61,123 nt of DNA, taken from the NCBI GenBank assembly GCA_045598705.1, contig JAZLMM010000054.1:1-61123 (forward strand), in the 5' to 3' direction. This DNA is from Scatonaster sp045598705 (GTDB lineage: Bacteria > Bacillota > Clostridia > Saccharofermentanales > Saccharofermentanaceae). The notes under the pieces were generated by a model that did no database searches, had not been told where the DNA came from, and saw nothing but the letters and a program-made list of their open reading frames with translations. Positions 51,291 through 60,685 of this stretch are shown piece by piece (the first letter of the stretch is position 1; each line of letters opens with the position of its first letter). Position numbers and translations under genes: made by a program.

Positions 51291-52004
51291 ATGGGCGAGG
51301 CAAATCATTTTAGTGCGTTTGAATATACGGATTCCTTAAAGAAAATGGCTGCTGATCATGCTGCGCAGTTCGTTCAGAGTGGTATGACGATAGGCTTGGG
51401 ATCCGGAACGACTGTGAGTTTCCTGATAGATAGAATCGGTGCAATGGTGAAGCAAGGCTTGAAGATTCGGGCGGTGGCTACTTCCCAAGACACGGAGGAA
51501 CGTGCACGTGCTTTGGGCATTAATATCGTCGACATCAATGATGTAACCTCTATCGATTTAGCAATCGATGGTGTCGATGAGATTGATCATGCCTTCAATG
51601 CTACCAAAGGCGGTGGTGGCGCGCTTTTCCGTGAGAAAATCGTCGCGACGATTGCAAATGAAGTGGTTTGGATTCTTGATGAGAGCAAACTAGTGAATGA
51701 GATCGGAGAATTCCCGCTTCCGGTCGAGATCCTTCCATACGGTTACCAGGTTACATTTGCACAATTAAGAGTGTGTGGCTTCAATCCTGTGATGCGTATG
51801 CGTAAAGGTGAACTCTTTGTTACGGATAATGGCAATTATATTGCAGATCTGCACCTTGATATGCCAGTGGATGTTATGAGTGTTCGAGACATGCTTAGTA
51901 TGATTGTAGGTGTTGTCGCAACAGGTCAATTCTTGAAGATGTGTGATTGCATTGTTGTGGGTACGAGTGAAGGTGTACGTATCCTCGAGAAGAAGTACTT
52001 CTGA
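51291..52004 (+). CDS. rpiA: Ribose-5-phosphate isomerase A
   Basis: A 237-residue enzyme of the pentose phosphate pathway that converts ribose 5-phosphate and ribulose 5-phosphate. Motifs in order: GLGSGTTVSFLID (phosphate loop), AVATSQDTEERA, LAIDGVDEIDHAFNATKGGG (catalytic Asp and Lys region) and ILDESKLV. The length fits the family. The start has no close ribosome site; the ATG at 51291 is the first in frame. A strong terminator follows at once. Gene identity is certain; its control is not. Confidence 0.95.
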   Translation: MGEANHFSAFEYTDSLKKMAADHAAQFVQSGMTIGLGSGTTVSFLIDRIGAMVKQGLKIRAVATSQDTEERARALGINIVDINDVTSIDLAIDGVDEIDHAFNATKGGGGALFREKIVATIANEVVWILDESKLVNEIGEFPLPVEILPYGYQVTFAQLRVCGFNPVMRMRKGELFVTDNGNYIADLHLDMPVDVMSVRDMLSMIVGVVATGQFLKMCDCIVVGTSEGVRILEKKYF

Positions 52005-52049
52005 TTTCTAACAACTGTGTCGTAAATTCTTCCGCTTGTAAGTCCATTC

Positions 52050-52080
52050 AGTCCAGTGCCCAAACGGCACTGGACTTTTC
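52050..52080 (+). terminator. Strong terminator after rpiA
   Basis: AGTCCAGTGCC-CAAAC-GGCACTGGACT followed by TTTCTGTT; a near-perfect intrinsic terminator. Confidence 0.88.
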
Positions 52081-52110
52081 TGTTAAAATATTATTAACAA
52101 GATAACAGTA

Positions 52111-52139
52111 TTGTAATCAGGCAATCAATGTGTTATAAT
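52111..52139 (+). promoter_or_regulatory. Promoter of the phosphorelay cluster
   Basis: TTGTAA (52111-52116) and TATAAT (52134-52139) are 17 bases apart, 54 bases before the first gene. The upstream TTAACAAGATAACAG shares features with the region before the next gene. Confidence 0.65.
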
Positions 52140-52192
52140 TCGATTAATTAGAAACGAAGAACGCGTACGGGGGTTCGCGTGGAGGGTCAAAT

Positions 52193-53092
52193 ATGAATCT
52201 TTCGGAATTATTGAAGAATACTTGTAAGGATATGAATATCACGGTTTCAGAACTGGCTAGACGCACAGAGCAGACGCCGAGTAATCTTACGATGAGAATT
52301 CGTCGAAAGAGCGTGGATTTTGAAGAATTTCTCCGTTACATGGAAGTGATGGGTGTGAATGTGAACTTCGATTTAACGTATCCGGACGGCATGAAGCCTG
52401 AGATGAAAGTGATTGATCGTCACGCGAAGGATCGAATTGTGGCACTTGAGGCGAGTCTTGAAGCGGAACGCCGAGCGGCTGAATTCGAGAAGAATCTTAA
52501 TGTGGATACTCGTACTGCACTTTATAATATATGTGGTTGCTTAGCGAAGAGCCTGAAGAATGCAGATGATCCGAGAGCTTTGTTCGAGAACTTAGAGCGA
52601 GCGAAGGTTTCAGCAGATGGACTTGCTCGTTTATATGATAATGTGGTTTTCCCTGGTATGGAATCACCGGAGATTGAGATTGATACTGAGATTCGAGATG
52701 TGGCAGAGATCCTGAAGGGGAAGCGAGTATTGATTGCAGAGGATAATGAATTGAACCTGGGCATTACTAGTGATGTTCTCGAGGAGAAAGGCCTTCTTGT
52801 CGATTGCGTGATGAACGGCGCAGAAGCGGTGAAACGAATCAAGCACGCGGAACCTGGTACGTACTGCTGCGTATTGATGGATATTCAGATGCCGGTTATC
52901 GATGGCGTAGAAGCGACTACGCTGATTCGTGCACTTCCGAACCGTGTTCGTGCGGGCGTCCCGATCGTTGCCATGACTTCCAATGCGTATCCGGAAGATA
53001 GGCGGAATGCCAAGAAGGCGGGCATGGATGGTTATTTGGTTAAACCTGTAGATACCGCTAAGCTGCTTCAAACGATTGCGGATTTAATTTAG
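52193..53092 (+). CDS. HTH - histidine-less DHp - receiver protein
   Basis: A 299-residue protein. Residues 1-60 are an XRE-like helix-turn-helix (ITVSELARRTEQTPSNLTMR). Residues 98-160 align without gaps to the DHp (HisKA) helices of the hybrid kinase at 54658: VDTRTALYNICGCL against HDIRTPMNAIIGFT, and VSADGLARLYDNVV against SSSHLLSLINDVL. The phospho-acceptor His is Val104, and there is no ATPase domain. Residues 178-299 are a receiver (Asp230 in LMDIQMP, plus Glu183/Asp184, Thr262, Lys284). GGAGGG precedes ATG 52193. The DHp-like part probably dimerises or binds the partner kinase. The HTH target is unknown. Confidence 0.82.
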   Translation: MNLSELLKNTCKDMNITVSELARRTEQTPSNLTMRIRRKSVDFEEFLRYMEVMGVNVNFDLTYPDGMKPEMKVIDRHAKDRIVALEASLEAERRAAEFEKNLNVDTRTALYNICGCLAKSLKNADDPRALFENLERAKVSADGLARLYDNVVFPGMESPEIEIDTEIRDVAEILKGKRVLIAEDNELNLGITSDVLEEKGLLVDCVMNGAEAVKRIKHAEPGTYCCVLMDIQMPVIDGVEATTLIRALPNRVRAGVPIVAMTSNAYPEDRRNAKKAGMDGYLVKPVDTAKLLQTIADLI

Positions 53093-53205
53093 GGATAACA
53101 AAAACGTTTTAACACGAATATAACAGATGCGTTATATACTTTAAATTGATACTGAGTCATTGAGTTGGGTGAATGATGAAAGTATGATGACTGGGGGAAG
53201 AGCGA

Positions 53206-54294
53206 ATGGCACGGACGGCATTAATTGTAGATGATAGTAACATGAATCGTGAAATCCTGATGGATATGCTTCGTGATGACTATGAGGTCATGGAAGCGAG
53301 TAACGGCGAGGACGCGATTGAGATTATTATGGAGAAACAGGATGAATTGGCTGCAGTTCTCCTCGATATAGTGATGCCTAAGATGAATGGTATTGATGTA
53401 TTGACTTTGCTTTGCGCGCGTGGCCTAGTAGATCGTTTCCCAATCTTGATTATTACCAGTGAAGAAGGGGAAGAGATAGAACGTTCTTGTCTCACACTGG
53501 GTGCTACTGATTTTGTTCGTAAGCCTTTCAATACCGGGCTTGTACGACAGAGAGTAAAGAATGCAGTTTCGCTTTATGAATATAAGAATGCATTGGAAGA
53601 ACGTGTACAGGAACAGATTAAGACATTGCGCGAACAGGCTGATGAACTGGAGCGGAAGAATCGTCGATTAAAGAAGAGAAATGATGAAGCGATGGAACTT
53701 CTGAGTTCTATTGTAGAAGCAAGAAGTCTGGAAAGTGGCCAGCATGTGAAGCGCGTCAAGACATATACAGAAATTCTTGCTCGACAGATTATGGTTACCT
53801 GCCCGGAGTATGGATTGACAGAATATACTGTGAAGCAGATGGCATCTGCTTCGGCGATGCATGATGTCGGAAAGATCCATGTGCCGGATGCTTTGCTTAA
53901 CAAGCCAGGTAAACTCTCTAGTGATGAATTTGACGAGATGAAGCGTCATACACTCTATGGTGCGCAGATTCTTGACGAGACACAGCGAATGTGGGATAAG
54001 ACCAATTACGGTCTTTGTCGCGATATTTGCATGTACCATCATGAGCGTTGGGATGGCAAAGGCTATCCGGAAGGTCTGTCGGGAGAGAATATACCAATTT
54101 CTGCCCAGATTGTTGCATTTGCAGATTGTTATGACGCATTGACTACTGACCGTGTCTATCGTAAAGCTTTCTCTACAGATATCGCTTTCCAGATGATCGT
54201 TCACGGCGAATGTGGACAGTATAACCCCAAGTTGATGGAATGTTTTATCGCATGCCGCGACACTTTTGCCAAGACGGCAAATTCGTATAAGTAA
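53206..54294 (+). CDS. Response regulator with HD-GYP output
   Basis: A 362-residue protein. Residues 1-125 are a receiver: LIVDDSNMNREIL, phospho-acceptor Asp near residue 54 in AAVLLDIVMPKMNG, then TSEEGEE and RKPFN. A coiled coil (about 130-165) connects to the HD-GYP domain with AMHDVGKIHVPDALLNKPGK and HHERWDGKGYPEGLSGENIP. All metal and GYP residues are kept, so phosphorylation should switch cyclic-di-GMP hydrolysis on or off. GGGGGAAGAG precedes the ATG. It is 12 bases before the HPt gene, and 113 bases after the HTH-REC protein. Confidence 0.93.
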   Translation: MARTALIVDDSNMNREILMDMLRDDYEVMEASNGEDAIEIIMEKQDELAAVLLDIVMPKMNGIDVLTLLCARGLVDRFPILIITSEEGEEIERSCLTLGATDFVRKPFNTGLVRQRVKNAVSLYEYKNALEERVQEQIKTLREQADELERKNRRLKKRNDEAMELLSSIVEARSLESGQHVKRVKTYTEILARQIMVTCPEYGLTEYTVKQMASASAMHDVGKIHVPDALLNKPGKLSSDEFDEMKRHTLYGAQILDETQRMWDKTNYGLCRDICMYHHERWDGKGYPEGLSGENIPISAQIVAFADCYDALTTDRVYRKAFSTDIAFQMIVHGECGQYNPKLMECFIACRDTFAKTANSYK

Positions 54295-54306
54295 CGGAGG
54301 TATTCT

Positions 54307-54657
54307 ATGACACTACAGGATTTCTATCAGGCAGTAGGCGGGAGCCGTAGTGAGGTGCTCGATCGTCTGCTGGATGAACAACGGGTGCTGAAATACTTAA
54401 GACGTTTTACCACCACTACAGACTATGATGAGATGCTTCAGGCAATCGAGGCGGAAGACTGGGAGACTGCATTCCGTAGTTCTCATAGCATCAAAGGAAT
54501 GGCCTTGAATCTGTGTCTTGGAGATCTAGCCAAGTCCTCGAGCGAACTATGTGAGACAATGAGACATGGCGCTCCTACGGTGGACATCACACCGCTTCTG
54601 GATGATGTGAAAGAGAAGTATCAGTATACACTGAATCAGATTGAACAACTTGATTGA
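54307..54657 (+). CDS. HPt phosphotransfer protein
   Basis: A 116-residue all-helical protein with the HPt motif HSIKGMALNL (His near 59, Lys-Gly after it), where His carries the phosphate between receivers. The preceding EDWETAFRSS and following LAKSSSELCETM segments fit the four-helix HPt fold. A strong GGAGGT site precedes the ATG. It is the likely relay between the hybrid kinase (convergent, its stop codon abuts) and the two receivers upstream. Confidence 0.9.
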   Translation: MTLQDFYQAVGGSRSEVLDRLLDEQRVLKYLRRFTTTTDYDEMLQAIEAEDWETAFRSSHSIKGMALNLCLGDLAKSSSELCETMRHGAPTVDITPLLDDVKEKYQYTLNQIEQLD

Positions 54658-57615
54658 TTAGTTGAGCCGAGCAATTGCATCCAATAACTGTTGCAGATTG
54701 ATTGGCTTCGAAACGTGATCGTTCATGCCAGCTTCAAGTGCGGCATGACGATCTTCGTCAAAGGCATTCGCGGTGATGGCGATAATCGGTATTTTCTCCG
54801 TACCATTATGTAGTGCACGAATTTCCCTAGTCGCTTGGTATCCATCCATAATCGGCATTTGTATATCCATGAGAATCAGGTCATAATCCTCCGCCTTGGC
54901 GTTCTTCATGGTTTCTACTGCATATGCTCCATCGTTTACTGTATCTATGGTAAAACCACTTTCTTCCAGCAGTTCTGTGGCAATCTCACGGTTCAGTGGG
55001 TTGTCTTCTACCATCAAGATTTTCTTGATTTTGCTCGACTTTGAACGGTTGTCCTTGTGCTTCGGGCGGGGCTGTTGCTTCACGAGCTTGAACGTACAAC
55101 AGACCGTGACTTCCGTGCCGTGACCTTCCTCAGAAGAGACACCAATCGTTCCGCCCATCAGATCAACGATGCTCTTCGTAATGGACATACCTAGTCCGGT
55201 TCCTTGAATGCCACTGATTGTTGAGGTCTTCTCTCTTGTGAAAGGATCGAAGATCGTACGTGCAAAGTCTGCACTCATGCCGACTCCGCTGTCTTTTACC
55301 TTGAATTCGTAGGTTGCATAGCCTTTCTTCTTGCAGCTTTGCTCTGATATTGTTAACGAAACAGATCCGCCTCTCGGTGTATATTTAATGGCATTATTTA
55401 ACGTATTGAGCAGGACCTGATTCAGACGAAGCTTATCCACTACGATGTCTTCGTCAAAGAGATCGACTACTTCGACCTGGAAATCCAGATCTTTGCTTCG
55501 AATGTCGTACTCGATGATGCTGCGGACCATGTGAATGATCTCTGCAAGATTCTCCTCGCTCTCGGTGAGGGACATTTTGCCGGATTCAATTCGGCTCATG
55601 TCCAGTACATCGTTGATGAGGGAAAGGAGGTGACTTGATGACTGACTAATCTTGGTCAGATAACTTCTGACCAGATCCAGATCGTCGATATGTGAGACGG
55701 CTAAATTGGTGAAGCCAATGATGGCATTCATCGGTGTGCGAATATCGTGAGACATGTTACTTAAGAAAGTAGATTTTGCGCGCGAAGCCGCTTTGGCATC
55801 TTCCAAAGCTTTCTCTAGCTTCTGATCTGCTGCCATTTTCTCAGCATATTCTGCATCGACGATCTGCACGGTGGTGATGATCTTGGAAGCTTCACCCTCT
55901 GAGTTGCGCTCCATGACACGGAACTCAGAACGATACCAGTGATTGTGTCTTGTGATGTGATAGAGATACTCTTTTCTATCCGAATCGGAAAGATAATGCT
56001 TGGTCCAAGAGGGATCACTGAAATTCGTCCAGAACTCTTTATACTTCTCATCAACGAGTTCAGAGAAAATCGTATTCACTTTACTGAAAGAACGTTGTTT
56101 GCCGCCTACGATCTTATCGTATTCTTTGGAGTGAAGAATAGGCTGACAATAGTTGTTGTCCAAATCCGCAATATAGATAGAAGTATAGTCGCTGGATAGC
56201 GTCTCGATTACTTTGTGCTCGAGAAGATCACTGTGCTTGTCCGAGATACCAACTACGACAGAAGTTGGCTTACTATTCTCATCGTCGCACTTGACGAAAG
56301 TAATCTCCCGATATTCGATCTTCCCAGAGAAAGAAGAGCGGTAGATGTGTGAGAAAGTCTTCTTATTTCGTAGCTGCTTCTTCAGATTGGCGATGGAACA
56401 GACCTTCACCATCTCTTCTACATCAGGTGCGAATACGAGCTTGTCTACATACGATTTATATACATCAGTATAGGAAGTGATGGCAGTGATACCTTCTTTG
56501 AAAGTATGACCAGCCGAATCGTTCGCTGCATAAGGTATGACTTTATTCTGAAGTATATCAATGAGGAAAACGATGGAATAGGTGGAAGCTAAGCCTTCGA
56601 TGATCTGAAGGGATTGTTCAACCTGATTCTTAAGCTCGATTTCTTTACGTAGGATGTTATTGGCCTTGCGGGCCTCGGTGCGAGAGAGGACAATCGAGAG
56701 GATTCTACAAATATCTTCTAATGTCTTGTATTCGTACTTCTCAAAATCATGTGCTTCTTCTATGTAGTTTACCGACAAATAGCCCGCGGGTTTGCCGTCT
56801 TGCATCACGGTGCGGGTGAGAGAAGACTTGACGGGGCATTTGGGAAATCGAAGAGAATTGTAGTCTTTCTCCTGATCTTCAACAGAATTCTTCAACCCTG
56901 CCATACATATAGAATGACTTGCATCGTAGAGTTCGCATTGTAAACAGTGCGAAATCGGAACATTCCATGTAGCATTCAGATTCGAAGATAGAAGCGAAAT
57001 CTTCGCTTCCTTCAAATCACGGTAGACGACTTGATCACATTGGTAGAGGTCGAGAAGACGTGCAAGGAAGTGTTTCAGGAGATGGATCGGATTGCCTTCG
57101 TTCTCCGTATAGTAATTGAGTAAATCGGTCTGGAAAGTCTCGTGCTTGAGGAGCGCTTCGAAGGTTGCCTGGTTTCGCAGCTGCATATCTTTCTCAGCAT
57201 TAATCACACCGATAATGACGCGCTCTTTCGATTCGTCACGATATACGACACGTAACATATACCAAGCGGGCTTGTTGTTGAGCATCAGACGGAAATACCA
57301 GTCAAAATGGTTCCGCTTGGAGAGCTCTTCAGTAAGGAAAGAACGGGTGAGTACAGTGCAGACTTCATCTAAGTCATCTTCGAAGATCAATCCGCTCATA
57401 TTCAATCGTAGATCCGCGAAGAAGTCCTTATTCTCGAATACATTTGAACGAACTTTCTCGCGTGCATTCTTAGGTTTAATAAAGTAGGAAAAAGCGCCCG
57501 TTTTCAAATTGACATCATAAAGTGACTCTAACGTGTCGGTCAGAGCAAGAAGCCTAGAAGCGAAATCTGAGAGGGCGTTCACCTCGAAAACATCAGAATG
57601 TTGTGTACTTTCCAT
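54658..57615 (-). CDS. Hybrid histidine kinase with PAS/GAF sensor region
   Basis: A 985-residue cytosolic sensor (ATG 57615; a GTG at 57630 would add five). The N-terminal 590 residues hold PAS- and GAF-type domains with Cys-rich stretch CQCELYDASHS and CPVKSSLTR. A coiled linker leads to the DHp domain (SNMSHDIRTPMNAI, His623), then the ATPase domain with N-box LLNTLNNAIKYT, SGVGMS and GTGLGMS. A C-terminal receiver has VEDNPLNREI and Asp917 in MDIQMP. No membrane helix is visible. It should pass phosphate via its receiver and the neighbouring HPt to the HTH-REC and HD-GYP proteins. Signal unknown; the Cys-rich part could sense redox or metal. Confidence 0.9.
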   Translation of the reverse strand: MESTQHSDVFEVNALSDFASRLLALTDTLESLYDVNLKTGAFSYFIKPKNAREKVRSNVFENKDFFADLRLNMSGLIFEDDLDEVCTVLTRSFLTEELSKRNHFDWYFRLMLNNKPAWYMLRVVYRDESKERVIIGVINAEKDMQLRNQATFEALLKHETFQTDLLNYYTENEGNPIHLLKHFLARLLDLYQCDQVVYRDLKEAKISLLSSNLNATWNVPISHCLQCELYDASHSICMAGLKNSVEDQEKDYNSLRFPKCPVKSSLTRTVMQDGKPAGYLSVNYIEEAHDFEKYEYKTLEDICRILSIVLSRTEARKANNILRKEIELKNQVEQSLQIIEGLASTYSIVFLIDILQNKVIPYAANDSAGHTFKEGITAITSYTDVYKSYVDKLVFAPDVEEMVKVCSIANLKKQLRNKKTFSHIYRSSFSGKIEYREITFVKCDDENSKPTSVVVGISDKHSDLLEHKVIETLSSDYTSIYIADLDNNYCQPILHSKEYDKIVGGKQRSFSKVNTIFSELVDEKYKEFWTNFSDPSWTKHYLSDSDRKEYLYHITRHNHWYRSEFRVMERNSEGEASKIITTVQIVDAEYAEKMAADQKLEKALEDAKAASRAKSTFLSNMSHDIRTPMNAIIGFTNLAVSHIDDLDLVRSYLTKISQSSSHLLSLINDVLDMSRIESGKMSLTESEENLAEIIHMVRSIIEYDIRSKDLDFQVEVVDLFDEDIVVDKLRLNQVLLNTLNNAIKYTPRGGSVSLTISEQSCKKKGYATYEFKVKDSGVGMSADFARTIFDPFTREKTSTISGIQGTGLGMSITKSIVDLMGGTIGVSSEEGHGTEVTVCCTFKLVKQQPRPKHKDNRSKSSKIKKILMVEDNPLNREIATELLEESGFTIDTVNDGAYAVETMKNAKAEDYDLILMDIQMPIMDGYQATREIRALHNGTEKIPIIAITANAFDEDRHAALEAGMNDHVSKPINLQQLLDAIARLN

Positions 57616-57698
57616 CGCAAGCAATCTCACAATCGTCAGTTTTAATTTACTCTATTATTCTTCTATTCTATCATCACCAATATGAGTATTCAATTGCT

Positions 57699-58700
57699 TC
57701 AGTACTTACCGATTAATCTTTGCCACTCACTGTCGCTCAAGCTTTCGTAGAATCGGTCCAGCTCGGCGGAATACTTCTCGGGCGCATCATGATAAGCCAT
57801 GCAGTGATTCGAATTCTCGATAAGAAGAATTCGCTTCGGTGCAGTTAATCGGTTATAGATGTTGTCACTCATTTCGGGGAGTACCAGCGTGTCAGCAGTT
57901 CCGTGGAAGAGTAGTACCGGTACACTGATGCGGTTGGCAATCGATACCGGTGAACATTTCTCGATTGGAAAACCGAATCGGTCGAGTACGACTTTGCTTA
58001 CCAACATGAGAAATGGTCTGAATTTTACATGGCATTTCTGATGGATCAAGTGTGCTAGTTGCTTATCTAATGCGTCAAAAGAACTGTCTGAGATGATGCC
58101 CTGAAGAGAGTCGGGGCAGATGCCGGAACCTGCTGTCATGAGGGTTGTCGCAGCACCCATCGAACGTCCGTGAAGAATAATCTTCAAGTCAGGTCCAAGT
58201 CGAGTCTCCAGATACTGCATCCACATGGCTATATCCTGACTGTCAAATAGACCGAATCCGACGAAGCTGCCTTCGCTCATGCCATGTGCACGAAGATGAG
58301 GAATCAGAATGTGGCAGTCATGTTTCTCCAGATGAGCCTGTGCGTAAGCAGCCATTACAGAGGGTTGATCATTGTATCCGTGAATCAGAATGACGACATC
58401 ACGGGTGGTGCGCTTGGTAGCTGGAATGAAGTAAGCATGCAGTTTCAATCCGTCAAAGGAAGTCATCTGCCAATCCAGAATATTCTGCCGATTGCTATAG
58501 AACCAGTTCTGACCACGTCCGAAAATCGTGGTCTGGTCGATAGAAAGCGGTGATTTGTCGTAGGGTGGGCGAGGCTGAGGACGACCAAAAATGCGATAGG
58601 CAACACGGACAGCATAGGAGTAGATCAGCAGCCATGTGAGGGCGGCAGCAATCAAGAGAAGCCCCACTACGATCAGGATAATGATGATACTGTTTGGCAC
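57699..58700 (-). CDS. Membrane-anchored alpha/beta hydrolase
   Basis: A 333-residue protein. One N-terminal membrane helix (IIIILIVVGLLLIAAALTWL) anchors a serine hydrolase. The nucleophile is in GRSMGAATTL, the oxyanion region is near ILIHGYNDQ, the acid in HGTADTLVLP and the His in NSNHCMAY. This order fits the S33-like/YqkD-like group of extracellular or membrane-bound hydrolases. The start is GTG (CCAAACAGT next) with AAGGAAGG upstream. Substrate unknown. It lies in the same direction as pepP. Confidence 0.85.
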   Translation of the reverse strand: MPNSIIIILIVVGLLLIAAALTWLLIYSYAVRVAYRIFGRPQPRPPYDKSPLSIDQTTIFGRGQNWFYSNRQNILDWQMTSFDGLKLHAYFIPATKRTTRDVVILIHGYNDQPSVMAAYAQAHLEKHDCHILIPHLRAHGMSEGSFVGFGLFDSQDIAMWMQYLETRLGPDLKIILHGRSMGAATTLMTAGSGICPDSLQGIISDSSFDALDKQLAHLIHQKCHVKFRPFLMLVSKVVLDRFGFPIEKCSPVSIANRISVPVLLFHGTADTLVLPEMSDNIYNRLTAPKRILLIENSNHCMAYHDAPEKYSAELDRFYESLSDSEWQRLIGKY

Positions 58701-58784
58701 GTCTTATACCTTCCTTTCCACAATTAGACCTAATACTCTATACTGATTGTACGTGTTGATTTTGACTATCGTGTTACAGGCTTG

Positions 58785-60035
58785 TTAGGATTGTGGGGTA
58801 GAAAGATAAGTGGAGCCATTGTTGGTAACCAGAACATCGTCCTCCACACGGAAACCAAAGCCCCATTGCGGAATATAAATGCCGGGCTCTACAGCAAAGA
58901 CCATACCTGGGACAAAGACCATCTCACGATCGCCTATGTCATGAACATCCAGTCCTAGGAAATGGAGGGTGTTGTGCCAGTAGTATTTCTTGCTTTCATC
59001 CAGCACATCTTTGACCGCATGAGAAATAACACCGAGGTCACGAAGACCAGCAGCTGCCACTTTGCGCGTCGCGTCATTGACCTGAGCTATGGTGCTTCCC
59101 GGTCGAATCGAATCCAGTGCCGCTTGCTTACATGCCAAGATCAATTCGAATAGGGCTTGCTGTTTCGCATCGCGCTTCCCGTTGACGGCGTAAGCTCGAG
59201 ATATATCTGCACAATATCCGCCGGCTCTTGCACCACAGTCGATCTGGAGCATCTGTCCATCTTCAATTAGCTCTGTTGGGGTTGGGTAGTGAAGACATAA
59301 CGTATTTCTACCTCCGGCAGAGATGGTAGGGAAGGCATGGAACAACGAGCCGCGCTTCATCATCTCGCATTCGAGGATGGCACGCGCCTCATTCTCAGTC
59401 ATGCCTGGATGCAAAGAGTGTTCTAGCACTTCCAAGGATTCTGTTGTCACGTCAATCGCAGCACGAATGGCTTTGATTTCTTCGGGGGACTTCACGATTC
59501 GTAGTAGTGCCGCAAACCCTGATATATCTGTTGCCGAATCAAAAAGATCGGACTTAGCTAGGAACTGTTCCAGTCGTGCACGATTCGGAGATAGGTCGGT
59601 CTCATCCCATGCGATCTTCATGGAATTTCCTAGAATATCTTCAATGTCATCGTATAAACAGGATAGGTCGCGCACATCTGCAATGCCAGAGATTGCAGAT
59701 GCCTCTTCCAAAGACAAACGGTGGCCGGTCCACTTCTCCTTCTCGGGCTCGCGAGGAAGAATGTAGAGACGTTCTTCAAAATACGCATGCTTGGAAAGAT
59801 TGCTGGGTGAATCCTGCTTGATTAGAACTAGAACAGACTCTTCCTGCTCAATTCCGCAGAAATAGAAGAAATTCCGGTTCGGTAAGAATGGGTACGCATC
59901 GTCCAGCGAAGACATGGGCGCGCGGCCTGCAAAAAGAATGACCGCCGTATTCTGATCGATCTTACTTGAAAGACTGAGACGGCGGTTCATGTACTCTTTA
60001 TTAGGAAGTCTGTAATGAGTGACGTTCGTAAACAT
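58785..60035 (-). CDS. pepP: Aminopeptidase P (Xaa-Pro aminopeptidase)
   Basis: A 416-residue peptidase of family M24 that releases N-terminal residues before proline. The N-terminal domain (AVILFAGRAPMSSLDDAYPF) and the pita-bread domain are both present. The two-metal ligand set reads LQIDCGARAGGYCADISRAY (two Asp), HFLGLDVHD (His), AVEPGIYI (Glu) and GFRVEDDVLV (Glu). The enzyme is cytosolic and acts in peptide turnover. Its ATG overlaps the stop codon of the acetyltransferase gene by one base (TAATG), so translation is coupled. Confidence 0.93.
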   Translation of the reverse strand: MFTNVTHYRLPNKEYMNRRLSLSSKIDQNTAVILFAGRAPMSSLDDAYPFLPNRNFFYFCGIEQEESVLVLIKQDSPSNLSKHAYFEERLYILPREPEKEKWTGHRLSLEEASAISGIADVRDLSCLYDDIEDILGNSMKIAWDETDLSPNRARLEQFLAKSDLFDSATDISGFAALLRIVKSPEEIKAIRAAIDVTTESLEVLEHSLHPGMTENEARAILECEMMKRGSLFHAFPTISAGGRNTLCLHYPTPTELIEDGQMLQIDCGARAGGYCADISRAYAVNGKRDAKQQALFELILACKQAALDSIRPGSTIAQVNDATRKVAAAGLRDLGVISHAVKDVLDESKKYYWHNTLHFLGLDVHDIGDREMVFVPGMVFAVEPGIYIPQWGFGFRVEDDVLVTNNGSTYLSTPQS

Positions 60036-60685
60036 TAGGCATCTCCGGATCGTACATTGTACTCGTCAAAAAGAATCGTGTTGTTGATGTAGCCGAGGGT
60101 CGCACCCGGGGACTGACGGATGAGTCCTGGGTTGCCGATGACAATGGAGTTGTCCGGCACATCGAAGTTGACATAGGCGCCAGGGGCAATCAGAACATTG
60201 TTTCCGATGTTGATTTTACCTACAATGACGGCATTTGCGCCGATCCAGACATAGTTTCCGATATTCGGAGCGCCTCTTCGAGAACCACGGAACTGCGTAC
60301 CAATGACAACACCTGTAGAAACATTGACATTATGACCGATGACTGACTTCGGATGGATAATAATACGTCCGAAGTGGGCGATGTAGAATCCCTTGTCAAT
60401 CTTCGTCTCGTACGGAATCTGGAAATGATATTTCCTTGACTTGCGGTCTAATGCCTTGCTACAGAAATAGAGACAGAATTTGTGATAGAAATACTTGAAG
60501 TCATGAATCTTCGTTAAGGTCTTCTGGTAGTGGTAGCTACAATGACGCATGTTGCTGATATAGTGGAACTCAGGACTGGTCTTCATCTCCTCGTAGTAGG
60601 TGATGAACACGTTCTTATGCCGTCTGGCATTACCCGTGTAACGGAAAAGATCACTATAAATTATGTCCTTTAACTCATCTGTCAT
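60035..60685 (-). CDS. Hexapeptide-repeat acyltransferase (serine acetyltransferase-like)
   Basis: A 216-residue protein of the left-handed beta-helix acyltransferase superfamily. The N-terminal 95 residues are helical. The C-terminal part has hexapeptide repeats: IHPKSVIGHNVNVSTGVVIG, GAPNIGNYVWIGANAVIVG, then NIGNNVLIAPGAYVN. The His and pattern (FGRIIIHP) fit serine O-acetyltransferase-like or sugar O-acetyltransferase enzymes. It could act in cysteine synthesis or polysaccharide decoration; no cysteine or capsule genes are nearby, so the substrate remains open. A GGAG site precedes the ATG, and a TATTATAG -10 lies upstream on this strand. Confidence 0.82.
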   Translation of the reverse strand: MTDELKDIIYSDLFRYTGNARRHKNVFITYYEEMKTSPEFHYISNMRHCSYHYQKTLTKIHDFKYFYHKFCLYFCSKALDRKSRKYHFQIPYETKIDKGFYIAHFGRIIIHPKSVIGHNVNVSTGVVIGTQFRGSRRGAPNIGNYVWIGANAVIVGKINIGNNVLIAPGAYVNFDVPDNSIVIGNPGLIRQSPGATLGYINNTILFDEYNVRSGDA

